Positions 46,821 through 60,330 of a stretch of 64,000 bases of DNA are shown here, piece by piece (position 1 is the first letter of the stretch; every line of letters starts with the position of its first letter). The stretch spans positions 124,001 to 188,000 of the forward strand of contig BOKO01000005.1 in the NCBI GenBank assembly GCA_016861025.1, given 5' to 3'. A program made the translations under genes and the position numbers. The stretch is from Chloroflexota bacterium (GTDB lineage Bacteria; Chloroflexota; Anaerolineae; Caldilineales; Caldilineaceae). Under the pieces are notes generated by a model. It searched no databases, was not told the DNA's origin, and saw only the letters and a program-made list of their open reading frames with translations.

Positions 46821-48785
46821 ATGAGTGTGACGACAACACAGATATTGACCGAGACGCCCACCTTCGTCGAAGCGACTCTGGATGGGCGCGTCCCCTCCGG
46901 TCCGATTCAGACGCTGTGGGAACGCACAAAATTTGAGATGAAGCTGGTCAACCCGACCAACCGGCGCAAGTTCAAAGTGATCATCGTCGGCTCCGGGCTG
47001 GCAGGCGGCGCAGCTGCGGCGACGTTGGGCGAGCAAGGCTACAACGTCGAGTGCTATTGCTATCAGGACAGCCCACGGCGCGCCCACAGCGTCTCTGCGC
47101 AAGGCGGCATCAACGCCGCCAAAAACTATCGCAACGACGGCGACAGCGTCTACCGCCTGTTCTACGACACGGTCAAGGGCGGCGATTTCCGCGCACGTGA
47201 AGCCAACGTCTACCGGCTGGCCGAGGTGAGCAACGCCATCATCGACCAGTGCGTGGCGCAGGGCGTCCCCTTTGCGCGTGAGTATGGTGGGATGCTCGAC
47301 AATCGTTCCTTTGGCGGCGCCCAGGTGGCGCGCACTTTCTATGCGCGCGGGCAGACGGGACAGCAACTTCTGCTGGGCGCGTATCAGGCGCTGGCTCGAC
47401 AGATTGCAGCGGGCACGGTCAAAATGTTCACGCGCACCGAGATGCTCGACCTGATCATCATCAACGGGCGCGCGCGCGGCATCGTCGTGCGCGATATGCG
47501 CACCGGCGAGATCACGCCGCGGCTGGCGGATGTGGTGGTGGTGGCGACAGGCGGCTACAGCAACGTTTTTTACCTTTCGACCAACGCCAAAGGCTGCAAC
47601 GGCACGGCGATCTGGCGCGCCTACAAGCGCGGCGCCTACTTTGCCAACCCGTGCTACACACAGATTCACCCGACCTGCATCCCGCCGGTGGGCGAGCACC
47701 AGTCCAAGCTAACGCTGATGAGCGAGTCGCTGCGCAACGACGGGCGCATCTGGGTGCCCAAACAGCCCGGCGACACCCGCCCCGCCGACCAGATTCCTGA
47801 AGACGAGCGTTACTACTATCTCGAAGAGCTGTATCCGAGCTATGGCAACCTCTCCCCCCGCGATATCTCGTCGCGTGCGGCCAAGCGTATGGTCGACAGC
47901 GGGCGCGGCGTCGGGCCGCTGCGCAACGGCGTCTATCTGGACTTTGCCGACTCGATCAAGCGCCTGGGTGAGAAAGTGATCCGCGACCGCTACGGCAACC
48001 TCTTCGACATGTACGAGAACATCACCGGCGAGAACGCCTACAAGACGCCGATGCGCATCTATCCGGCGCCACACTATACGATGGGTGGGCTGTGGGTCGA
48101 TTACTACCTGATGAGCAACATCCCTGGCTTGTTCGTGATCGGCGAGGCGAACTTCTCCGACCACGGCGCCAACCGCCTCGGCGCCAGCGCGCTGATGCAG
48201 GGGCTGGCGGACGGCTACTTCGTGCTGCCCTCAACGCTGCCGAATTATCTGGCTTCGACCAAACTGGAGAAGGTGAGCGAGAGCGCCGATGCAGTCAAAG
48301 AGGCGGTCGACAACGTGCAGAACATCACGCAGCGGTTGATGAACACCAAGGGCGCCAAGAGCGTCGATCACTATCACCGCGAATTGGGCAAGATCATCTG
48401 GGATTATTGCGGCATGTCGCGCACCGCCGAAGGGCTGGAGAAGGCGATCCAGTTGATCCCAGAGTTGGAAGCCGAGTTCTGGGAGAACGTGCGCGTCACC
48501 GGCACAGCCAACGAGCTTAACCAGGAGCTGGAAAAGGCTGGCCGCCTGGTGGACTATTTCGAGATGGGGCGACTGATGTGCATCGACGCGCTGCACCGCA
48601 ATGAGTCGTGCGGCGGCCACTTCCGCGAGGAATATCAGACGGAGGAGGGCGAGGCGCTGCGCAACGACGAAGAATACACCTACGTGGCGGCGTGGCAATA
48701 CACCGGCGACGGCGAGATGCCGCTGCTGCACAAGGAACCGCTGAAGTTCGAGACCGTCAAGCTGGCGACGCGCAGCTACAAGTAA
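46821..48785 (+). CDS. sdhA: Succinate dehydrogenase/fumarate reductase flavoprotein subunit
   Basis: 654 residues. FAD-binding motif KVIIVGSGLAGGAAAATLGEQG. AHSVSAQGGINAAKNYRNDGDSVYRLFYDTVKGGDF marks the covalent FAD region of the long menaquinone-type SdhA. Active-site segments are QIHPTCIPP, SESLRNDGRIWV, DISSRAAKRMV and PAPHYTMGGLWVDY, followed by ANRLGASALMQG. It oxidises succinate to fumarate, or the reverse, in the TCA cycle. The mid-length insertions and the single b558 anchor agree with a type B complex. Confidence 0.97.
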   Translation: MSVTTTQILTETPTFVEATLDGRVPSGPIQTLWERTKFEMKLVNPTNRRKFKVIIVGSGLAGGAAAATLGEQGYNVECYCYQDSPRRAHSVSAQGGINAAKNYRNDGDSVYRLFYDTVKGGDFRAREANVYRLAEVSNAIIDQCVAQGVPFAREYGGMLDNRSFGGAQVARTFYARGQTGQQLLLGAYQALARQIAAGTVKMFTRTEMLDLIIINGRARGIVVRDMRTGEITPRLADVVVVATGGYSNVFYLSTNAKGCNGTAIWRAYKRGAYFANPCYTQIHPTCIPPVGEHQSKLTLMSESLRNDGRIWVPKQPGDTRPADQIPEDERYYYLEELYPSYGNLSPRDISSRAAKRMVDSGRGVGPLRNGVYLDFADSIKRLGEKVIRDRYGNLFDMYENITGENAYKTPMRIYPAPHYTMGGLWVDYYLMSNIPGLFVIGEANFSDHGANRLGASALMQGLADGYFVLPSTLPNYLASTKLEKVSESADAVKEAVDNVQNITQRLMNTKGAKSVDHYHRELGKIIWDYCGMSRTAEGLEKAIQLIPELEAEFWENVRVTGTANELNQELEKAGRLVDYFEMGRLMCIDALHRNESCGGHFREEYQTEEGEALRNDEEYTYVAAWQYTGDGEMPLLHKEPLKFETVKLATRSYK

Positions 48786-48800
48786 AAGAAGGAACCCACC

Positions 48801-49556
<756 letters not shown>

Positions 49557-49595
49557 CGACAACAAATTGCGAGTGGCTTTGGGTGTGTAAATAGA

Positions 49596-49634
49596 AAAGA
49601 GGGGACACAAGCGAACGGGTTGTGTCCCCTCTTT
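49596..49634 (+). terminator. Rho-independent terminator of sdhCAB
   Basis: AAAGAGGGGACACAA (49596-49610) pairs perfectly with TTGTGTCCCCTCTTT (49620-49634) across a 9-nt loop and is followed by more T residues. It lies 39 bp after the sdhB stop and can also serve the convergent epimerase gene. Confidence 0.9.
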
Positions 49635-49680
49635 TTGTTGATGACAGAGTGCACTTGTGAGACTGGCATGGACGCCAACG

Positions 49681-50691
49681 TCAAGCTTTATTCTTAATCA
49701 ACGCAGCGTCAAGTTTGCCGATCTGAACCAGCCAATCAAGAGTATCGCGCACTGTATCGCGTAAAGCAATAGGCTCCCACCCAAAATCGGCTTTGGTCGC
49801 TGATGCATCGACATATTGATATCGTCGTGCGTTTTCTTCAACGAGCGCACGCGTGATCGCAGGTTCTTTGCCTGTGATGTGGGCGCCAAATTCCATCAGT
49901 GCGCCCACAACGCGGGCGATTGCTGGACTTGCACCGAAGTGCTTGACTTTCTTGCCGGTGAATTCCGTGACAAGCTCTGCCAATTCGACAAACGTTATAT
50001 TGGCGCCTGCAACCACATAGCGTTTGCCTGTGGTGGGAAGATCCACGGCCCGAGCATGGAGGTGCGCCGCATCACGCACATCGACGACAGCCAATCCTGA
50101 ATCAAAGGTTTGGCCGCTGCCGTCCGCCATACCGAGAATGATCTCAGTGGAGGGGGTGATTCGATAGTCATTGGGGCCGAGGATGGCGCCGGGACATAGC
50201 GAGATCATAGGAATGCCATAGCTCTCAGCCAGCTCCCATGCTCGGCGTTCGCTGAGCGTCTTGGCGCGAGAGTACGTCGTATGTGCGTTGTCATGCCAGT
50301 CGGCTGCCGTCAACAGCTCATTGGGGCTGGATTTCGTCCCAATCGCCATTGTGGAGCTTGTGTAGATCAATCGTTTGACATTGGCTTGCCTGGCTGCTTC
50401 GAATACATTGACGGCGCCTTGCAATGCAGTTGTTGTGATTGCAGCGCTGTCTTTTGCCCACCACTTATAAATGGCCGCAGTGTGAACAATGGCGTCACAA
50501 CCCTTTGCTGCGGCTACGACTGAATCTCGATCGGTGATGTCGCCGTGTGCATACTCGACATCGACCCCTTCCAGCCCGCGCAAGTCGGAGCCGGGCCGAA
50601 CAAATGCCACGACTTCATGGTCATGATGTAGCAACGCTCTCGCCGTGGTTGCGCCAAGATGCCCATTGGCGCCGGTCAGCAGGACTCGCAT
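49681..50691 (-). CDS. NAD-dependent epimerase/dehydratase (dihydroflavonol-reductase-like)
   Basis: 336 residues. Rossmann motif LLTGANGHLGATTARALL, acidic V-region VEYAHGDITDRDSV, catalytic Ser in IYTSSTMAIG and Y-x3-K in TTYSRAKTLSERRAWELAE. The pattern is of the HpnA/DFR branch of extended SDRs, which act on varied ketones or sugars. The reaction cannot be told. It stands alone, convergent with sdhB. The 187-bp gap before it holds no gene. Confidence 0.88.
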   Translation of the reverse strand: MRVLLTGANGHLGATTARALLHHDHEVVAFVRPGSDLRGLEGVDVEYAHGDITDRDSVVAAAKGCDAIVHTAAIYKWWAKDSAAITTTALQGAVNVFEAARQANVKRLIYTSSTMAIGTKSSPNELLTAADWHDNAHTTYSRAKTLSERRAWELAESYGIPMISLCPGAILGPNDYRITPSTEIILGMADGSGQTFDSGLAVVDVRDAAHLHARAVDLPTTGKRYVVAGANITFVELAELVTEFTGKKVKHFGASPAIARVVGALMEFGAHITGKEPAITRALVEENARRYQYVDASATKADFGWEPIALRDTVRDTLDWLVQIGKLDAALIKNKA

Positions 50692-50878
50692 TTTGTTACC
50701 TCCTTGAGTTTGAATTGCGTTATGCTCGATTGCGTAAGTGGGACATCAAATAATAATGCAGAGGCGGCCTTGCGCGCAAGCGCGTTTTTTGGCTTTCCCG
50801 CTGGTCATTTGATTGAATTCTTTCAGATGCATTGCGCCGGGGGACAATGCCTTGCATTGCTGTCTTTGCGCAATGCAG

Positions 50879-52609
<1,731 letters not shown>

Positions 52610-52633
52610 AAACAGCCCTCCGTGATGACAGTT

Positions 52634-52693
52634 GCGTGGTGCGTGTTCCGTGTTACGTAATGCGTGGCGCTTCACACGAAACACGCATCACGC
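52634..52693. repeat. 20-bp inverted repeat between the Nudix and aceK genes
   Basis: GCGTGGTGCGTGTTCCGTGT (52634-52653) pairs with ACACGAAACACGCATCACGC (52674-52693), 18 of 20 matched, across a 20-nt loop that itself repeats GTAATGCGTGGCG. The arms are built of GCGTG/CACGC units. It is probably a dispersed palindromic repeat, possibly acting as a weak terminator or 5' hairpin for aceK. Confidence 0.55.
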
Positions 52694-52705
52694 ATCACGT
52701 CTCTA

Positions 52706-53425
52706 CTACGGGAATCGGCGCCGCGCCTGTTCGAGTTCGATGGCGGTGGCGGTGAAGCGATAGAGGCGCGCCGGGCGATGGTCGCCGGCGCGCATGTTGC
52801 CGGTCGGCTCGATTACGCCAGCGGCCAGAATCTTGCGGCGGAAGTTACGCTTGTCCAACGGCTCGTTGAGGATTGTTTCGTAGACGCGTTGCAACTCAGA
52901 GAGCGTGAATTCGCTTGGCAATAGCAAAAAGCCAAGCGCCGTCCATTCCAGCTTCCAGCGCAGGCGTTGCAACGCATAGTCGAGAATTTGCTGGTGGTCG
53001 AATGCCAGTTCAGGCAGGTCGTAAATGTCCCACCAGCGCGTCTCGCCTGCATCGGAGGCGCCGTGCACTTCCTGTTGCGCCACCTCCTCGGCGCTTAACA
53101 AAGCGAAATAGGCGACGGTGATCACGCGGGTGCGCGGGTCGCGGTCGGGTTTGCCGACGGTGTAGAGTTGCTCCAGATAGACGTTGGAGACATTAGTCTC
53201 TTCCTTCAGCTCACGCAACGCCGCATCGTAAAGGTCTTCGTTTTCGCCGATAAAGCCGCCCGGCAACGCCCACTTGCCTTTGAACGGTTCGTTGGCGCGG
53301 CGGATCAGCAGTACACGCAGCTGTTCTTCCTGGAAAACGAAGAGAATGATATCGACGGTGACAGCGGGACGGGGATGCTCGTAGCAATATATTGCTTTGT
53401 CTTGAACGAGTTGTATTTCACCCAC
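52706..53425 (-). CDS. Nudix hydrolase with C-terminal winged helix (NrtR-like)
   Basis: 239 residues. The Nudix box is GGFIGENEDLYDAALRELKEETNV (G-x5-E-x7-REL-x-EE), intact. The N-terminal part VDIILFVFQEEQLRVLLIRRANEPFKGKWALPGGF is typical of the COG4111/NrtR group. The C-terminal winged helix is FTLSELQRVYETILNEPLDKRNFRRKILAAGVIEPTG. NrtR proteins repress NAD genes and release DNA on ADP-ribose binding. With an intact Nudix box this one may also hydrolyse ADP-ribose. Regulatory targets in this genome are unknown. Confidence 0.88.
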   Translation of the reverse strand: MGEIQLVQDKAIYCYEHPRPAVTVDIILFVFQEEQLRVLLIRRANEPFKGKWALPGGFIGENEDLYDAALRELKEETNVSNVYLEQLYTVGKPDRDPRTRVITVAYFALLSAEEVAQQEVHGASDAGETRWWDIYDLPELAFDHQQILDYALQRLRWKLEWTALGFLLLPSEFTLSELQRVYETILNEPLDKRNFRRKILAAGVIEPTGNMRAGDHRPARLYRFTATAIELEQARRRFP

Positions 53426-53600
53426 GGAACGAACTCACACTTCGTTGTGTTGCTCGAAAGCACAGCGCCGATGCAGACTGAACCTGAATCTGATCGACAT
53501 CAGCAAAAAGTGTCATACTGACAACATGTTTATATTTTGCCATAGATTGCGGCCTCTTGCAAAATAAACCGTTGACAACATGAATCCACCCAGCCTTTAT

Positions 53601-55730
<2,130 letters not shown>

Positions 55731-55824
55731 CGGAGTCCCTCCATAAAAAATGATTGACGCAAATATCTTTATCCATGCTATAGTTAACTAGATTATTTGT
55801 GCAAGTCCGACTGCAAAGGAGCGA

Positions 55825-57585
55825 ATGACAATGAGCAACTTTCCATCCATGGAGCAGTGGCAGCGTCTGTATGATCTGGCGGATCAGATTAAAGCGCTGA
55901 AACCCTGGATGATTCTAGCAGAGACCGACCTTTTTGGCGTGCGCGATCCGGAGAGCGGCGTCGATAGCTTCGTCAGCGTCATGGGGAGCGGCGGCGAGCA
56001 TTTTGCTGTGGCGGTCTATATTGGCGTGGAGTCGCTCTTTCAATTTTGGATGCTGCAAGACCCAAATTCTGACGCCCCGCCGGAGATGGTGCTTACAATC
56101 CGCCAGTTGCAGCTTTCGTTTGAAAACCGCGATGATCTGGATGATGACGATATCGAACTGATCCGGACATTGCAGCGCAAATACCGCGGTAAACAGGCGT
56201 GGCCGGCTTTTCGCTCCTTCGTGCCCGGCTATCTGCCGTGGCGGATCGATGCCAGCGAAGCAAGCCTTCTCATTCACGTTTTGGAACAGACGCTCGATGT
56301 GGCCGCTCGAGCGATGAAAGACATCTCGCTGCTCGAGCCGCCCGATGACAACACCTATCTTTTCCGTGTGCCGAACGTCACTGACGGCGCGATCGCATGG
56401 GAAGATCAACTGATCGCAGTGCAACCGCCACAGCCTGTCGAGTATGCAGTGCCGATGCGCTCCGATTTGCTGGAGCAGATGAAAAAACTGCCAAAGCGCA
56501 AGAAATCCTCGTTTGAAATGGAATTCTTCCCCCTGCCACGGCCGGTGGCCGATGAATCGGGGCGACCCTATTTGCCCACGATGCTGCTCGCGGTCGATGA
56601 CAGCAGCGGAATGATTGTGATCACCGAGATGATTCCGCCTGCGGTTGGTCTAATCGAAACGATTCTGCAGGTTCCTCAGGCGCTGGCCAAAGGTCTCATA
56701 GCGCTGGGCTACGTTCCTGGCGTCATTAAGGTGCAGAATCCGATGGCTGCGGAGATGGCGAAATTTCTGCAAAACGCTGCAGGCTGGAAGGTCAAGCAAC
56801 AGAACGAACTGAAAATGTTGAATCCTGCGCTGGACTTCCTGATGTCAAGCATGGAAATGGGTTCGTTTGAGGGTGAGGACGATGAAGACCTCGACGCGCA
56901 GGCGCTGAAGATCTTTCAGGAAATGCTTGGTGAAGAGGACGAAGAAGCGTCGGTCCGTCATCGCGGCCCGGGGGTCGTCCAATCAGCAAAATCTGGCAAA
57001 GCCAAGACGCCTGACAAACCAAAAACAAGCAAACCCACCCAGGTCTATCAGCTCAAGATCACGTTGAAGGATGCCAGACCGCCGATATGGCGCCGCGTCC
57101 TGGCGCCAGACAATCTGACGCTCAACCAGCTCCATCAAGTGATCCAGGTTGCCATGGGTTGGTACGACGCGCACCTCCACGAATTTGAGATCGCGGGCGT
57201 CTCCTATGGCTCGCCCGACTTCGACTTCGGGATCGACATGAAGGACGACAACAGAGTCAGGCTCAGCCAGGTCATCGGTAAAAACACAAAGCGATTCCGC
57301 TACACCTATGATTTCGGCGACGACTGGGTGCATGTGATCGAAGTCGAAAAGGTGCTGCCGTATGAACAGGGACGCGTCTACCCGCTCTGTCTCGCCGGCA
57401 AGCGCGCCTGCCCACCAGAGGATATCGGCGGCGTTTGGGGCTACGAATCCTTTCTTGCGACCATCAACGACCCGTCCGATCCGGAGCACGAGGAAATGCT
57501 AGAATGGGTGGGCGGCGAGTTCGACCCGGAGGAATTCGACATCGAAGAAGTCAACGCAATCTTTGCGAGTATGAGCAAAGGTTAA
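55825..57585 (+). CDS. Large protein ending in a plasmid pRiA4b ORF3-like domain
   Basis: 586 residues (start could also be ATG 55831). The C-terminal domain, about 405-580, is the pRiA4b ORF3-like family: VYQLKITLKDARPPIWRRVLAPDNLTLNQLHQVIQVAMGWYDAHLHEF and FRYTYDFGDDWVHVIEVEKVL. The N-terminal 330 residues form a separate globular region (DUF7309/DUF6930-like at best), followed by an acidic linker (EGEDDEDLDAQ, EEDEEASVRHRG). The molecular function of this domain family is unknown. Single-gene unit with AAGGAG upstream and a shared bidirectional terminator downstream. Confidence 0.85.
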   Translation: MTMSNFPSMEQWQRLYDLADQIKALKPWMILAETDLFGVRDPESGVDSFVSVMGSGGEHFAVAVYIGVESLFQFWMLQDPNSDAPPEMVLTIRQLQLSFENRDDLDDDDIELIRTLQRKYRGKQAWPAFRSFVPGYLPWRIDASEASLLIHVLEQTLDVAARAMKDISLLEPPDDNTYLFRVPNVTDGAIAWEDQLIAVQPPQPVEYAVPMRSDLLEQMKKLPKRKKSSFEMEFFPLPRPVADESGRPYLPTMLLAVDDSSGMIVITEMIPPAVGLIETILQVPQALAKGLIALGYVPGVIKVQNPMAAEMAKFLQNAAGWKVKQQNELKMLNPALDFLMSSMEMGSFEGEDDEDLDAQALKIFQEMLGEEDEEASVRHRGPGVVQSAKSGKAKTPDKPKTSKPTQVYQLKITLKDARPPIWRRVLAPDNLTLNQLHQVIQVAMGWYDAHLHEFEIAGVSYGSPDFDFGIDMKDDNRVRLSQVIGKNTKRFRYTYDFGDDWVHVIEVEKVLPYEQGRVYPLCLAGKRACPPEDIGGVWGYESFLATINDPSDPEHEEMLEWVGGEFDPEEFDIEEVNAIFASMSKG

Positions 57586-57607
57586 GCCAGCAGTCATCTG
57601 ACGTCAG

Positions 57608-57643
57608 GCATCACCAGGAAACTGTGCAGCTTCCTGGTGATGC
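57608..57643. terminator. Bidirectional terminator between the ORF3-like gene and crtB
   Basis: GCATCACCAGGAA (57608-57620) pairs perfectly with TTCCTGGTGATGC (57631-57643) over a 10-nt loop. It lies in the 63-bp gap between convergent genes. Confidence 0.75.
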
Positions 57644-57648
57644 GTTCA

Positions 57649-58587
57649 TCAGACGCGCCGACTGCGCCACCAGACGCCGGGCAACATACGTAATTTGCGA
57701 CTACCTGACACAACGGCGCGACGGCGAAAATTGTCGTAATCGTTGCGTTCGATCTCGTCGAGAATGCCGCGATAGAGATCGGCGGCGGCGGCAATTGCAA
57801 ATCGACCGTCGGCGTTGAGCATGCCGATGCCGGGCATTGCCTCGTCGTACAGGCGTCGGTTGCGCTCAATCTGAAAACGCATAAAACTGCGCCAGCGGCC
57901 GGTCACGGTTCCGTTCGCCAGGTCTTCGTCGCTCAGCCCGTAACGCTCCAACTCCTCACGCGGCAGATAGAGCCTGCCTGCGCGCCAGTCTTCGCCAACA
58001 TCGCGCAGAATATTTGTCATCTGCAACGCCACGCCCAGTTTGATCGCATAGGGAATCGCTGCGGGTCCGGCAAAACCGATGATATGCATGCTCATCAACC
58101 CCACCGTGGACGCCACCCCATAGCAATAAGCCGCCAATTCCTCGAAGGTGTCGTAGCGCACCGGCCGAAAATCGCGCGCCACGCCGTCGATCAGTTGTTC
58201 GGCGTAGCGAATCGGCACATTAAAACGCAGGCGCGCATCAGCCCAGGCAATCGCCACCAGATCATCCTGCGGTGGATGGATAGCCGTGGCGCGACGGCGC
58301 CACTGCGCCAGCCGTTCCTGTGCGTCGCTTTGAGCGCGATCGACGATGTCGTCGCTGACGCGGCAGAAAGCGTACAGCGCACGCGCCGCGCGACGCTTCT
58401 CTGTCGGCAATAGCTGCGAAGCAAGATGAAATGAGCGGCTATGCACCGCTGTGATCGATTCGCATTGTTGATAAGATTGCTCCAAAAGCGTCTGATCGAA
58501 CGAGGCGGACGCTGTTGGAGAATCACCATGCAGCGCTTCGTGGGCAAGATCGAGCAGTGTTCGCTCCCAGGTGTGTTGTAATTGCAT
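57649..58587 (-). CDS. crtB: Phytoene/squalene synthase
   Basis: 312 residues from ATG 58587 (GAGGAG 5 nt upstream). Trans-isoprenyl diphosphate synthase fold with both Asp-rich motifs: FCRVSDDIVDRA (D79, D80, D83) and NILRDVGEDWRAGRLYLP. AYCYGVASTVGLM and YAIKLGVALQMTN fit CrtB. It condenses two GGPP to phytoene, the first step in carotenoid synthesis. It is divergent from a CarH-like regulator, and its promoter carries direct repeats that may be CarH sites. HpnC/D-like squalene synthases are related, so a hopanoid role cannot be fully excluded. Confidence 0.9.
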   Translation of the reverse strand: MQLQHTWERTLLDLAHEALHGDSPTASASFDQTLLEQSYQQCESITAVHSRSFHLASQLLPTEKRRAARALYAFCRVSDDIVDRAQSDAQERLAQWRRRATAIHPPQDDLVAIAWADARLRFNVPIRYAEQLIDGVARDFRPVRYDTFEELAAYCYGVASTVGLMSMHIIGFAGPAAIPYAIKLGVALQMTNILRDVGEDWRAGRLYLPREELERYGLSDEDLANGTVTGRWRSFMRFQIERNRRLYDEAMPGIGMLNADGRFAIAAAADLYRGILDEIERNDYDNFRRRAVVSGSRKLRMLPGVWWRSRRV

Positions 58588-58638
58588 GTAAGCTCCTCTC
58601 TGTCGATGCATGGGCTGGAAAAACCGCTACAGTTTTTT

Positions 58639-58677
58639 GACAAAAATGAAGGTAACATAGACAAAAATGATTGTCAA
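58639..58677 (-). promoter_or_regulatory. crtB promoter overlapped by direct repeats GACAAAAATGA
   Basis: Reading the minus strand, TTGACA (58677-58672), a 17-nt spacer and TACCTT (58654-58649) form a sigma-70-like promoter for crtB. On the plus strand, GACAAAAATGA occurs twice (58639-58649 and 58660-58670), 21 bp apart, lying in the spacer and over the -10. Known CarH operators consist of about 11-bp direct repeats overlapping the promoter, so a two-repeat step fits. Binding is inferred. Confidence 0.6.
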
Positions 58678-58742
58678 GGAGTCTTCACCACATTTGTCCA
58701 ACTAATATCCAGAAAAAATCTGGAAAAAGGTTATGCAAATAG

Positions 58743-58772
58743 TTGACAGCACGGCGGGGACTATGTTATACT
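58743..58772 (+). promoter_or_regulatory. Promoter of the CarH-like gene
   Basis: TTGACA (58743-58748), an 18-nt spacer and TATACT (58767-58772) give a near-consensus sigma-70 promoter about 75-100 bp before the start codon. A nearby TATGTCAATAG (58772-58782) repeats the TTGACA-like element on the other strand and might allow self-regulation. Confidence 0.6.
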
Positions 58773-58845
58773 ATGTCAATAGCTGGTGGTGAACTCGATC
58801 GGATCACGATTGCTTGCCGCGATATAGGCGGATAGATCAAATATC

Positions 58846-60276
58846 ATGGGCGGAAAAATGACATATAGTGACAAGACACCAATCTACAACCTGAAAGCGG
58901 TTGTTCAGGAAACGGGGCTGAAGGCTGATACGCTGCGCGCCTGGGAGCGGCGATATGGCGTGCCAACGCCACAACGCACCGACAGCGGACATCGTCTCTA
59001 TTCGCAGTATGATATTGATATTCTGAAATGGCTGATTGAACGCCAGGATGAAGGAATGAGCATCAGTCGCGCCATCGAGCTGCTCAATCGGCTAGAGGAA
59101 GAGGGGAAAAACCCGCTTGAAGCCACGATCACGCCTGGGGCGCAGCGCGTTGAAACCCGGCCGCATGAGATGCGTCGGCTGACGCCTGCTGAGTCCCCGC
59201 GCTTGGGCGAAGTTGGCACGGTCGCCGCCATGCGTGAAGCCTGGATCAATGCATGTATGAACTTTGATGAGTTTCAAGCCGAACAGCTGCTGGCGCAGGC
59301 GTTTGCCCTCTTTCCAACCGAAGTGGTCTGTCTCGACTTGATCCAAAAAGGTCTGCATGACATCGGTGTAGGCTGGTACGAAGGCAAGATCACGGTGCAA
59401 CAGGAGCACTTTGCCTCGGCGTTGGCGATTCGCCGCATGGAGGCGATGCTCTCATCGACGCCTGCGCCAACGCGACCAGGCAGGATTTTGGTCGGTTGTC
59501 CGCCTGAGGAGGAACACACTTTTGTTCCCTTGTTGATCTCGCTGTTACTGCGGCGTCGCGGCTGGGATGTCGTTTATCTAGGCGCCAATGTGCCGCTGCG
59601 CAGCCTGGAGACGACGCTCGACACGGTGCGCCCAAACCTGGTTGTGCTGACTGCGCAACAGCTTTACACCGCCGCCAGTCTGCTTGAGATGGCGGAGCTG
59701 TTGCTTGTGGAGCGCGTGCCGTTGGCGTTCGGTGGGCTGGTCTTCACCGAGGCGCCTGATCTGCACCAGGCAATCCCTGGCTATTATCTTGGCGACAAAC
59801 TGGAAAACGCCATCGCTGAGATCGAACATCTTATGACACATCTGCGCCCAACATCAGCCCAGCGCCAGGTCAGCTACGATTACAAAGAAGCGCTCGATCA
59901 CTTTCGCTCCCGCCAGGCGATGGTCGAGGCGGATGTCTGGGAAAATATCGGCGTGAACATCCCCAAACGATTGTTGGCAATCGCCAATCTCAATCTGGGG
60001 CGCAACATCCTTGCTGCGTTGACGCTTGGGGATATGGATTATCTCAATCCCGATGTCGACTGGGTCGAAGGACTGTTGGTGAACCATCACCAGATGCCGC
60101 CCGACGTGCTCGATGGTTATCTGGAAACCTATTATCAAGCCTGTATTCGCCAGCTTGATCAGCCGGGCGTAGTCGTGGTCGAGTGGTTGTCGCGCCTGCT
60201 TGGGCATCCGATGCCTGCCTCAATGCAGCGGCGTCACATCACCTCAGAGGCGACGCAACTTCGTAGTCAAGGATAA
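58846..60276 (+). CDS. CarH-like B12-binding MerR-family photoreceptor regulator with extra C-terminal domain
   Basis: 476 residues (ATG 58858 also possible). MerR DNA-binding domain at about 10-80 (YNLKAVVQETGLKADTLRAWERRYGVPTPQRT...). A helical cap has W177-x9-E187-H188 (GWYEGKITVQQEHF), and a cobalamin-binding domain has the lower-ligand candidate H224 (GCPPEEEHTFVPLL) and VVYLGANVPL. These match CarH W131, E141, H142 and H177, where adenosylcobalamin gates light-dependent release of DNA. A further 130 residues (about 345-476) have no counterpart in CarH. Divergent from crtB. Light control is inference from the conserved residues. Confidence 0.85.
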   Translation: MGGKMTYSDKTPIYNLKAVVQETGLKADTLRAWERRYGVPTPQRTDSGHRLYSQYDIDILKWLIERQDEGMSISRAIELLNRLEEEGKNPLEATITPGAQRVETRPHEMRRLTPAESPRLGEVGTVAAMREAWINACMNFDEFQAEQLLAQAFALFPTEVVCLDLIQKGLHDIGVGWYEGKITVQQEHFASALAIRRMEAMLSSTPAPTRPGRILVGCPPEEEHTFVPLLISLLLRRRGWDVVYLGANVPLRSLETTLDTVRPNLVVLTAQQLYTAASLLEMAELLLVERVPLAFGGLVFTEAPDLHQAIPGYYLGDKLENAIAEIEHLMTHLRPTSAQRQVSYDYKEALDHFRSRQAMVEADVWENIGVNIPKRLLAIANLNLGRNILAALTLGDMDYLNPDVDWVEGLLVNHHQMPPDVLDGYLETYYQACIRQLDQPGVVVVEWLSRLLGHPMPASMQRRHITSEATQLRSQG

Positions 60277-60330
60277 GGATTCAGGTTGCAGATACGCTCG
60301 TTTGAGCATTATGTAGATTGGAGGAGAGAA

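Noticed and set aside
46584..47699. Open frame of 371 codons antisense to sdhC/sdhA
   Set aside because: Shadow of the well-supported SdhA frame; no motif, no ribosome site.
50804..50820. Half-site resembling the shared palindrome (CTGGTCATTTGATTG)
   Set aside because: Only one arm matches; the second arm agrees at too few positions to count as a fourth copy.
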